From NCBI RefSeq assembly GCF_024508665.1, contig NZ_JANINP010000006.1, positions 1,168,001-1,232,000 of the forward strand: a stretch of 64,000 nt of DNA, given 5' to 3'. The number at the start of each line of letters is the position of its first letter. The first letter of the stretch is position 1. The translations under genes and the position numbers were made by a program. This DNA comes from Sphingomonas sp. (GTDB lineage: Bacteria; Pseudomonadota; Alphaproteobacteria; Sphingomonadales; Sphingomonadaceae). Under the pieces are notes generated by a model that saw only the letters and a list, made by a program, of their open reading frames with translations, did no database searches and was not told where the DNA came from. Of this stretch, positions 17,069 to 24,699 are shown in pieces.

Positions 17069-18871
17069 ATGAGCGACGCGCTATCGATTCAGATCGATCC
17101 CAAGGAATATCGGCTCGATGGGCGGCTGATGCGCCGTATCGGGATGCTCTTGAAGCCCTATTGGCTCAATAAGGCGCATTGGAAATCCTGGCTACTCCTG
17201 ACCTTTTCGATCCTGGTGGGGCCGGCCTGGGCCTATTACAATTACAAGATTGCCTTCGTGGCTTCCGATCAGGCCAATGCGCTCGTCGGGCGCGACAGCC
17301 ATCAATGGTTTTTCCTGTTCTGGCTGCTCGCGGCGCTGGGCTTTGGCCAATGGGTCTATGGCCAGGTCATGGACCTGCTCAATACGCTGATGCGGATGCA
17401 ATATTATCGCTGGATGACCGAGTGGATGGTTGACCGGTATATGCGCAACAAGACCTATTACGACATCGCGATGAAAGGCGATATCGACAATCCCGACGAA
17501 CGCATCCAGGACAATGTCGAGCCGTTCATCGGGGCCTTTGTCGGGCTGCCCGGGCAGGTTCTCGGGACCATATTGGGGCTGATTACCGGCGGCGTGCTGA
17601 TGACCCAGGTGACGACCGGCATGATGTGGTTCGTGATCATCTATTCCTTCGCCAATATGGCGCTCCAGACGCTGATCGTCATTCCCTTGATCCGCAAGAA
17701 TTTCGAGCGCGTTGCGGCCTTTGCCGACTTCCGGTTCGGCCTGCTGCGCATCCGTGACAATGCCGAAACGATCGCGTTCTTCCGCGGAGAGGAAATGGAG
17801 AAGCGGCAGATCAGCGACCGGCTCAGCCGCAATATCAAGAACCGGATGGATATCTATTATTATAATCTGAAGATGGGGTTCCTGACCTTCTTTACCGGCA
17901 AGGTCTGGGAATGGGCGCCGTTGGTCTTCATCTATCCGCTCTATTTCAGCGGCAAGATCGAGTTCGGCATGATCGCGCTCGCGACGGGTGCGGCGGGCAC
18001 GTTGGCCGGCGCCATCCAGTCGGTTCAGGGCTATTTCCCCATGCTTGCAGGCGTTGCGCCGACTGTCGTCCGCTTGTCGCAGATCGTCGAGCGCTTCAAT
18101 GCCATGGAGGAGCAGGCCGCCAAGCTCGAGGAGCATATCCATATCGACCAGGGCGACTATGTCGAATTGGACGATGTCTGCTTCGAGACGCCGGGCGGCG
18201 AGCAGAAGCTTGCCCAGCACGTCTCGTTGCGGGTCGATCCCGGCGAGAGCCTGATCATCATCGGGCAGACCGGCGTCGGCAAGAGTTCGATCCTGAGGTC
18301 GATGGCAGGGTTGTGGATCAGGGGATCGGGGCGGATGGTGATGCCGCCTCCGCGCGACACCATGTTCGTGCCGCAAAAGCCCTATATGATGCTCGGCAAT
18401 CTTCGAGCGCAGCTCCTTTATCCGCATGGGCGCGACGATATGTCCGAAGCGGAGCTCCAGAAGATCCTGGAAACCGTCTGTCTTCCGGACCTGATTGCCA
18501 ATAATGGCGGACTTCAGGCTGAATGCGATTGGTCGAAAGTCCTGTCGCTGGGCGAGCAGCAGCGCGTTTCCTTTGCCCGCATCCTGATTTCCAAACCCAA
18601 GTTCGTCTTCCTCGATGAATCGACCAGTGCGGTCGATATTCCGACCGAGGCGCGGCTCTACCAGGCGCTGAGCGACGCCGGCGTCACCTTTATCAGCGTC
18701 GGGCATCGCGAGACGATCCTGCGCTTTCATGATCGCGCCCTTCGTCTGGTTCCAGGCGGTAGTTGGGAAATCCTCGAATCGCGAATGATCGAGACGACTC
18801 CCGTTGCGCCGCTTGGCGCGGCGCGGCCGCGGATGATCGTTCACGCCGTGGCGGAAGGAGAGGCGGGGTGA
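17069..18871 (+). CDS. ABC transporter with SbmA/BacA-like membrane domain fused to ATPase (YddA type)
   Basis: 600 residues. The N-terminal half has about six hydrophobic helices and the SbmA/ABC_membrane_2 pattern (MRMQYYRWMTEWMVDRYMRN, then KTYYDIAMKGDIDNPDERIQ, then DNVEPF). The C-terminal half is an ATPase: Walker A GQTGVGKSS at 399-407, signature LSLGEQQRVSFARIL, Walker B FVFLDES. The family includes E. coli YddA and mycobacterial Rv1819c, which move peptides and other hydrophilic molecules across the inner membrane; the related SbmA lacks the ATPase. Its neighbourhood with tldD/E echoes microcin B17, where SbmA imports and TldD/E matures the peptide. Substrate not known. Confidence 0.9.
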   Translation: MSDALSIQIDPKEYRLDGRLMRRIGMLLKPYWLNKAHWKSWLLLTFSILVGPAWAYYNYKIAFVASDQANALVGRDSHQWFFLFWLLAALGFGQWVYGQVMDLLNTLMRMQYYRWMTEWMVDRYMRNKTYYDIAMKGDIDNPDERIQDNVEPFIGAFVGLPGQVLGTILGLITGGVLMTQVTTGMMWFVIIYSFANMALQTLIVIPLIRKNFERVAAFADFRFGLLRIRDNAETIAFFRGEEMEKRQISDRLSRNIKNRMDIYYYNLKMGFLTFFTGKVWEWAPLVFIYPLYFSGKIEFGMIALATGAAGTLAGAIQSVQGYFPMLAGVAPTVVRLSQIVERFNAMEEQAAKLEEHIHIDQGDYVELDDVCFETPGGEQKLAQHVSLRVDPGESLIIIGQTGVGKSSILRSMAGLWIRGSGRMVMPPPRDTMFVPQKPYMMLGNLRAQLLYPHGRDDMSEAELQKILETVCLPDLIANNGGLQAECDWSKVLSLGEQQRVSFARILISKPKFVFLDESTSAVDIPTEARLYQALSDAGVTFISVGHRETILRFHDRALRLVPGGSWEILESRMIETTPVAPLGAARPRMIVHAVAEGEAG

Positions 18872-19141
18872 GGGGCGCTTCGTCCATGTCGAACAAGGCC
18901 ATGCACTGGCCGCGATCGGGTCGGACGGTTGCTCATTTTGGTAATTTAAGTGGCGGCCGGCAGATGCGGTTCGGGGAGTTCCATCCGAATTGGGTCTAAT
19001 TCCCGCGGCTTGCACGCAATGAAATTTCGATTGCGGTCCCTTGGCTGGTGGTTCGTTCTATCAGCTGGAGGGACATGTCATCGTGGTGCAATGCGCGGGC
19101 GAACTATGCGTATTTTTGGTCCATAATGGATGTAAATCTCC

Positions 19142-19753
19142 ATGGACCGGAGTCGCGTCGCGGTGAGTGCCGAGGGCGATCCGATCGATATCGAAGCCGA
19201 GTTCATCCGCAACCGGCCGCAACTCGAATATCAGATCGCCCGCGTCGTACGCTGCTCCGAAACCGCCGCTGATCTCGCGAGCGATCTCTATCTGAAGCTT
19301 AGGCGCGTTAATCCGCTTTGCTACACGCATGGTGAGGCCTGGGCTTATCTCACCAAGATGGCGCGCAGCACTGCCATCGACCACATCCGGACCGGCGGCC
19401 GCCGCCGCCTCCTCCTCGACGAGGCATCGGATTGCCTCGAGCCCGAGCCTGAGATCAACGCGGAAGCGATGATGGTCGCACGAAGCGAGATGCGTCTCGT
19501 CGAGGGCGCCCTTGCCGAATTGCCCGAAAAGGCGCGCGAGATGCTCTATCTCTCGCGCGTTGTCGGCTTGACGCATAGCGAGATCGCCGAGCGGCTCGGC
19601 GTGTCAAAAAGCCTGACCGAAAAATATATCGCCCGCGCGCTCATCCATTGCCGTCTGCGCATGGCCGAGCATGCGAGAAACGAAGAGCTTTGCGGACACG
19701 GATTGGGCGCCGCAGCGCCCAGGGCTCCCGGCAAGCCCGCGGTGCTGGGATGA
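19142..19753 (+). CDS. ECF RNA polymerase sigma factor, FecI family
   Basis: 203 residues. Region 2 is visible as SETAADLASDLYLKLRRVNP with AYLTKMARSTAIDHIRT, and region 4 as VGLTHSEIAERLGVSKSLTE then KYIARAL. The C-terminus is about 30 residues longer than usual. The start at 19142 lacks a strong ribosome-binding site; GTG 19163 is the alternative. It is followed by exbB, exbD, tonB and a fecR gene in the same direction, so this regulatory pair brackets its own energy-transducing complex. About 270 bases upstream hold nothing recognisable. Confidence 0.9.
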   Translation: MDRSRVAVSAEGDPIDIEAEFIRNRPQLEYQIARVVRCSETAADLASDLYLKLRRVNPLCYTHGEAWAYLTKMARSTAIDHIRTGGRRRLLLDEASDCLEPEPEINAEAMMVARSEMRLVEGALAELPEKAREMLYLSRVVGLTHSEIAERLGVSKSLTEKYIARALIHCRLRMAEHARNEELCGHGLGAAAPRAPGKPAVLG

Positions 19754-19971
19754 CGAGCGAGGCGCTCGCATCCGGCCAGAGCGCGGGCGATGCCGATCTC
19801 GGCCGGGCGAGCCGTTACGCGATGGCGTTGGGCTGCCGATATTCGATTGCGGGGCTTGGGCCTCTGGGTCGTTCTAAGGCCACCATAGTTTGGGCGTGGT
19901 TCGTGAAGGGCATTTCGGGAGCGCGCTGCTCTTGCAAATGGCCGAGCCATGCGCCGCATTGCAGAGGAGAT

Positions 19972-20820
19972 ATGCACGTGACTGCCCTTTTCCCTCCCAA
20001 CTCCTCTGCAGCTGCCAGTCGACGAATGCGCGTTTTGGGCTATCTGGGGGCGGTCGCCTTGATGTCAATGTCGGCTTCGGCATTCGCGCAGACGGTCAAG
20101 TCCGTGCCGATGAGTTCGCTGGTCGTGCCGCGCAACGTCACGTATTGGGAAATGTTCACGCACGCGACGCTTATCGTGAAGGCGGTGATGCTGCTGCTAT
20201 TGGCGGCGTCGCTCGTGACCTGGACGATCTGGATCGCGAAGCTTGTCGAACTGCGTTCGGCCAAGAGCCGGCTGAAGGCTGATATCGCAACCCTAAACGC
20301 CGCGCCGTCGATCGAAAAGGCGGGTGCGATGCGCCTCGAGGCTTGCGGTGCGATGCTCAAGGCGGTGCGCACCGAAATGGCGCGCCTCGGCAAGCTCGCA
20401 TCGTCGAGTGTCGCCGAAGGGATCAAGGAGCGGGTGGCGGCAAGGCTCGTCAATGCCGAGACCAATGCGGTCGACCAGGTCATGAAGGGAACGGTGGTGC
20501 TCGCGACGATCGGTGCGATCGCACCGTTCGTCGGTCTGTTCGGCACCGTCTGGGGCATCATGAACAGCTTCATCGGCATCAGCCAGTCGAACACCACCAA
20601 CCTTGCCGTGGTGGCGCCCGGTATCGCCGAGGCGCTCCTGGCAACCGCGATGGGCCTGGTGGCGGCCATTCCCGCCGTCGTCATGTACAATGCGGTGGCG
20701 CGCGCGATCGCCGGCTATCGCCGCCAATTGTCCGAGGCATCGACCCAGATCGCCTGCCTTCTCAGCCAGGACCTGGACGGCGCGCAGCGCGCCGATACCG
20801 TGTCCGTCAAGGCCGCCTGA
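19972..20820 (+). CDS. exbB: ExbB proton-channel subunit of the TonB complex
   Basis: 282 residues. A signal-peptide-like hydrophobic segment (GYLGAVALMSMSASAFAQ) is followed by the MotA/TolQ/ExbB core with three membrane segments (HATLIVKAVMLLLLAASLVT; VLATIGAIAPFVGLFGTVWG; EALLATAMGLVAAIPAVVMY). The conserved GLFGTVWGIMNSF motif is intact. The ATG at 19972 has an AGAGGAGA ribosome-binding site directly upstream; ATG 20026 is a shorter alternative. ExbB and ExbD use the proton gradient to energise TonB. exbD follows after 30 bases. Confidence 0.93.
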   Translation: MHVTALFPPNSSAAASRRMRVLGYLGAVALMSMSASAFAQTVKSVPMSSLVVPRNVTYWEMFTHATLIVKAVMLLLLAASLVTWTIWIAKLVELRSAKSRLKADIATLNAAPSIEKAGAMRLEACGAMLKAVRTEMARLGKLASSSVAEGIKERVAARLVNAETNAVDQVMKGTVVLATIGAIAPFVGLFGTVWGIMNSFIGISQSNTTNLAVVAPGIAEALLATAMGLVAAIPAVVMYNAVARAIAGYRRQLSEASTQIACLLSQDLDGAQRADTVSVKAA

Positions 20821-20850
20821 GCGGCCGGCCCCGAGGAGAGGAGACAGGCC

Positions 20851-21279
20851 ATGGCCATGAAACTGGGGCACACCCATGACGGGCTCGACCTCAATCACGA
20901 CATCAACGTCACGCCGTTCATCGACGTGATGCTCGTGCTGCTCATCATCTTCATGGTGGCAGCGCCGCTCGCGACGGTGAACGTGCCGATCGATCTGCCG
21001 GTGTCGACCGCCCAGGCGCAGCCGCAGAATGACGATCCGATCATCCTGACCTTGAGCAAGAGTCTGACGCTGACGATCGGCAACGACCCGGTCGCGCGAA
21101 CGGAGCTTGCGACAAGGCTCAAGGAGCGCACCAAGGGCGACGCCAATGCGCGGCTGTTCTTGAGGGCCGACAAGGGCGTCTCCTATGGCGACCTGATGGG
21201 GTTGATGAACGACCTTCGGGATGCCGGCTATCTCAAGGTCGCGCTGGTCGGGCTCGACGACAAGGGAGCGGCACAATGA
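20851..21279 (+). CDS. exbD: ExbD subunit of the TonB complex
   Basis: 142 residues. One N-terminal membrane segment with the key aspartate: HDINVTPFIDVMLVLLIIFM, where the D after PFI is the proton-carrying residue. The remainder is the periplasmic ExbD/TolR domain. Its TGA overlaps the tonB ATG (ATGA), so the two are translationally coupled. Confidence 0.94.
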   Translation: MAMKLGHTHDGLDLNHDINVTPFIDVMLVLLIIFMVAAPLATVNVPIDLPVSTAQAQPQNDDPIILTLSKSLTLTIGNDPVARTELATRLKERTKGDANARLFLRADKGVSYGDLMGLMNDLRDAGYLKVALVGLDDKGAAQ

Positions 21280-22022
21280 AAGTCGCACTCGCTCAGCGCA
21301 GGGTGTTCGCCTGCGGCGCCGTGTCACTAGGGCTTCATGCAAGTGCCGCCGCGGCGATCTTCCTGGGGTTCGGTCAGGCTGTGGCGCGGCCACCTTCGGC
21401 GGCGATGGTAGTCGAGATGGCAAGTCTCCCGTCGGCGCCGCCCGCACCACCCAATCTCGCGCCGCCGACGCCCCAGCGTCAGGAAGCGACTCCCAAGCCC
21501 GTCATCGACAAACTCAAGATTCCGCCGCTTCCCAAGCTCGCGCTCGACATCAAGCCCGAAGTGGCGGTGCCGATCAAGCCGCCCGAAGAGCAGAAGCGCA
21601 AACCCGATCCCAACCAGAAGCCGGACGATGTGACGACGCCCCAGTCGGCACCGCAAGCGCCCAACAAGGACGCCCCCAAGGCGCCGAGCTTCGGGGATCC
21701 GGTCCAGTCGGCGACCGCCGAGCAGAATTGGTACAGCAAGGTGTTGGCCGCGCTCGAGCGCAAGAAGCGTTATCCTGGCGAAGCGCAGCGGTCCGGCCAG
21801 GAAGACGTCGTCTATGTGAAGATCTTCGTCGACCGTAGCGGCCGGGTGATGCAATCGAGGATCAGCAAGAGCCATGGCTTCGGACTGCTCGACGATGAAG
21901 TCATGTCGCTGGTCCGCCGGGCAAGCCCGCTCCCCGCGCCGCCCAAGGAAGTGACCGGGCAGACGATCGACTTGCTGGTGCCGGTCGAGTTCTTCCTCAA
22001 GCGGCAGACCGCGAGCCGATAA
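21276..22022 (+). CDS. tonB: TonB energy transducer
   Basis: 248 residues. An N-terminal membrane anchor (GAVSLGLHASAAAAIFLGFG, with the conserved SLGLH pattern) is followed by a Pro- and Lys-rich periplasm-spanning linker and a C-terminal TonB domain (VLAALERKKRYPGEAQRSGQ and VKIFVDRSGRVMQSRISKSH). It starts inside the exbD stop codon. A dedicated TonB set beside sigma/FecR genes suggests it serves the STN-type receptors in the right half of the window. Confidence 0.93.
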   Translation: MKVALAQRRVFACGAVSLGLHASAAAAIFLGFGQAVARPPSAAMVVEMASLPSAPPAPPNLAPPTPQRQEATPKPVIDKLKIPPLPKLALDIKPEVAVPIKPPEEQKRKPDPNQKPDDVTTPQSAPQAPNKDAPKAPSFGDPVQSATAEQNWYSKVLAALERKKRYPGEAQRSGQEDVVYVKIFVDRSGRVMQSRISKSHGFGLLDDEVMSLVRRASPLPAPPKEVTGQTIDLLVPVEFFLKRQTASR

Positions 22023-22175
22023 GATGGAGGGCGAGATGCGGGAAAGGAACGGCCGGCACGGCAGCTTGTCATCGCAGGCCAGAAAGCCTAGCGAACGGCA
22101 GGTCGCCTTTCCCCTATCGTCAACCGTTTTTGCACCTGATTGCGGTACTTTGGTCTTTCGGACGTTCTTAAGCGC

Positions 22176-23135
22176 ATGATCAACGACAACGAGCCTTCGC
22201 CAACCATCCGCATGGGCGCCGATCCGGCCCAGGAGGCTGTCGATTGGCTAGTGCGGCTGACGTCGGGAGAGGCGAGCGATCAGGATCGGGCAGCGTTCGC
22301 TGCCTGGCACGCAAAACCCGCTCATGCTGCGCATTATGCCGAGATCGAGCGGATCTGGGATATGGCCGGGCCGGCGCTCGAGGCGCCGCCCAAGGTCGTC
22401 CCGCTGCCCATCGTCCGTCCGCGTCGATTTGCCTGGGCCAATCGCCGCAACCTTGCTGTCGCGGCGTCGCTGGCGCTCGCGGTTTCGCTCGGTTTCCAAT
22501 ACGAGCACAATTGGCGCCACGACCAGGTGGCGCCGGGCAGTGCGCAAAAGGTAGCCGAGCTTGCCGACGGCTCGCGGCTGGTTCTCAACCCGGGCGCGGC
22601 GATCGACGTCGCTTATAAGGATGGCGTCCGGCACGTGACCCTGGCGCGGGGCGAGGTCTTCTTCGACGTCAAGCACGACCCGGCACATCCGTTCATCATC
22701 GATGCCGGTGCAGGCAATGTGCGCGTGCTCGGTACTGCGTTTTCGGTGCGCCGTGACGGCGACGATGGCGTGGTCATGGTCGAGCGCGGCAAGGTCCGCG
22801 TCCAGGCCGGCGATGCCATGGTCGATCTCGTCCGCGGCCAGAGCGTCACCTATCGGCCCGGCGCGGAAGGCAAGGTCACTTCAGTCGACCCCGATGTCGA
22901 TCTGGCCTGGTCGCGAGGGCGCCTGATCTTCGAGAACAAGCCCCTGGGTGAGGTGATCGAAAAGCTCGATGCCTATTATCCGGGTCGCCTCATCCTGGTC
23001 GACCGCCAGGCAGCACAGCGTCGCGTCAATGCGGTGATCGACCTAGCTCGGGTCGATGCCTGGCTCGACGCGCTCCATCGCTCGCAGAATGTCGCGGTGC
23101 ATCGCGTCCCGGGTGTGGTCACCATTCTCGACTAA
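22176..23135 (+). CDS. FecR-type transmembrane anti-sigma regulator
   Basis: 319 residues from ATG 22176; a TTG at 22140 is in frame. Order: DUF4880-like N-terminus (AVDWLVRLTSGEASDQDRAA, FAAWHAKPAHAAHYAEIERI), one membrane segment (NLAVAASLALAVSLGFQY), FecR domain (VAELADGSRLVLNPGAAIDV) and C-terminal STN-like domain (GEVIEKLDAYYPGRLILVDR). It closes the sigma-exbB-exbD-tonB-fecR run that starts at 19142. Confidence 0.9.
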   Translation: MINDNEPSPTIRMGADPAQEAVDWLVRLTSGEASDQDRAAFAAWHAKPAHAAHYAEIERIWDMAGPALEAPPKVVPLPIVRPRRFAWANRRNLAVAASLALAVSLGFQYEHNWRHDQVAPGSAQKVAELADGSRLVLNPGAAIDVAYKDGVRHVTLARGEVFFDVKHDPAHPFIIDAGAGNVRVLGTAFSVRRDGDDGVVMVERGKVRVQAGDAMVDLVRGQSVTYRPGAEGKVTSVDPDVDLAWSRGRLIFENKPLGEVIEKLDAYYPGRLILVDRQAAQRRVNAVIDLARVDAWLDALHRSQNVAVHRVPGVVTILD

Positions 23136-23320
23136 ATGGCCTGCCCGGTCCTGACAGGACGACCGCGGGGGTGGAGGTTGATCGCGCGCGTCATCTGGCG
23201 CGATCTTTAATGTTCTTGCGCACCATAGCCGAGCGTTGATCCTGCCGCGACGCCGTTGCGGATTCGGGTGTTGCTGATCGTTGGTCTCCAGTCGGCGCAT
23301 GGTGCGCTGGAGAACCGATC

Positions 23321-23659
23321 ATGCTTCAAAAAAGTATCACCCTCATCGTTGCGGCAGCGGCCGCGGTGAGTGTTGCCGCCCCGGCCTGGGCTGAGGATGC
23401 AGCTACCAAGACATGCAAGAAGCCCGAGTTGCGCGAGCGTTTCTCGATCGGCCAGGAAGACATGCAGATCATCGCGGCCTCGGTGCAGGACTATATCAAC
23501 TGCCTCCAGCCGCAGATCGATGCCAAGCGCACCAAGGCGCAGAAGATGCTCGACGATGCGCGAGCCGAAGCAGAATCGGCCAATGCCGATATCGTCGCGC
23601 TCAACACCTTCATCGACGACTTCAAGAAGTTCCAGCTGAAGCACAAGGACGACAAATAA
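23321..23659 (+). CDS. Small secreted protein with predicted coiled coil, unknown function
   Basis: 112 residues. A typical Sec signal peptide (ITLIVAAAAAVSVAAPAWA, cleavage before EDAATK) is followed by a short charged helical protein with two cysteines (TKTCKK and INCLQ) and a likely coiled coil (KAQKMLDDARAEAESANADI). It should be periplasmic, perhaps with one disulfide. I do not recognise a family. The SGNH hydrolase ATG follows 2 bases after its stop, so they share a transcript. Confidence 0.8.
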   Translation: MLQKSITLIVAAAAAVSVAAPAWAEDAATKTCKKPELRERFSIGQEDMQIIAASVQDYINCLQPQIDAKRTKAQKMLDDARAEAESANADIVALNTFIDDFKKFQLKHKDDK

Positions 23660-23661
23660 GC

Positions 23662-24516
23662 ATGTTTCGTGACCGGCGCTCGCCCGCCATCTGGGGTGCC
23701 AACAGTCTCAGGCGCCAACCGCGCGCCAGCCACCCGCCGAGCCCTTCGGGGATAGGACAATTGATCGTGTTCGGCGACAGCTTCAGCGATACCGGAGCAG
23801 GCTATGTCGACAGTAACGGTCCGACGGCCGTCTTTCACCTTGCTCGCGGTTTCGGGCTCGATCTCCTCCCCGCCGGGGCCGCTGCGGTCGGCAAGAAGGC
23901 AAGCCGCAATTATGCCGTAAGCGGCGCCGGGTCCGATGCCTCGCCAGGCGGCCTCGTCAAACGCCATATCCTGGGAAGGGGCCTTCAGATTCAGGTGCAG
24001 GATATGAAGGACGATCTTGAAGGCGGGCGGGTGATGATCGACGCGCATACCGTTTTCTTCATCGCGATCGGCTTGAACGAAGGGCAGCGCCCGACGGACG
24101 AGACGATTGGCAACCTACTGGTAGCTATCGAGGCGCTGTACGCGATGGGTGCGCGCTATATCGTCCTGGCAACGGTGCCGGAGCGATTGCCGGAATTTCC
24201 CGATGTCGGCCAGCGCCTCAATCCGGCCTATCGCGCGCTTGCCAGCGAATTGCCCGCGCGTCTTCCCGGCCTCCGGTGCCTGATCAGTGAGTGGGGCGCG
24301 TTTTTCGATGCCATCCGCGAGGCTCCGCGCCATTATCAGATCGCCAACGTGACCGATCCCTGCTGTTCCGGCCGCGCCTTGTTTGGCGAGGTCGTAGCGC
24401 CGCGCGCCGACCCCGATCGCTACTTCTATTACCATCCCGGCCATCCCTCGGCGGCTGTCCATCGCCTGGTCGGCGAACGGCTTGCAGCGGAAATGAACGC
24501 CTGGCTGCGCGGCTGA
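23662..24516 (+). CDS. SGNH/GDSL-family hydrolase
   Basis: 284 residues. GDSFSDTG carries the nucleophile Ser at residue 40. ASRNYAVSGAGSDAS provides the oxyanion Gly/Asn block, IGLNEGQ is the block III equivalent, and the C-terminal HPGHPSAAVHRLV has the catalytic Asp/His pair position. The pattern matches GDSL lipases/esterases. It has no clear signal peptide, unlike the gene before it. It starts 2 bases after the small periplasmic protein and is followed by a GH78 gene, so ester removal from a glycoside substrate is a reasonable guess. Confidence 0.85.
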   Translation: MFRDRRSPAIWGANSLRRQPRASHPPSPSGIGQLIVFGDSFSDTGAGYVDSNGPTAVFHLARGFGLDLLPAGAAAVGKKASRNYAVSGAGSDASPGGLVKRHILGRGLQIQVQDMKDDLEGGRVMIDAHTVFFIAIGLNEGQRPTDETIGNLLVAIEALYAMGARYIVLATVPERLPEFPDVGQRLNPAYRALASELPARLPGLRCLISEWGAFFDAIREAPRHYQIANVTDPCCSGRALFGEVVAPRADPDRYFYYHPGHPSAAVHRLVGERLAAEMNAWLRG

Positions 24517-24699
24517 CCACCCGCGGGCCTTCGGCTCCGAGGAAGTTCGAGCCCGCTCCTTTTCCCCCCTTTCGCAGAACTGATCGGCCCTGGCGCCCCG
24601 GGTGGACGGTGTGGCCAAGCTGACCGTCGCCCGTTTGATGCGCGACTTGCCATCACTGGCGGCTGCTCAGGCCCTTCTTCAATACAGGAACCCGTCTTC

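Noticed and set aside
22024..22179. 51-codon ORF after tonB whose stop overlaps the fecR ATG
   Set aside because: The ATGA overlap is suggestive, but there is no ribosome-binding site and third codon positions lack the G/C bias of real genes here.
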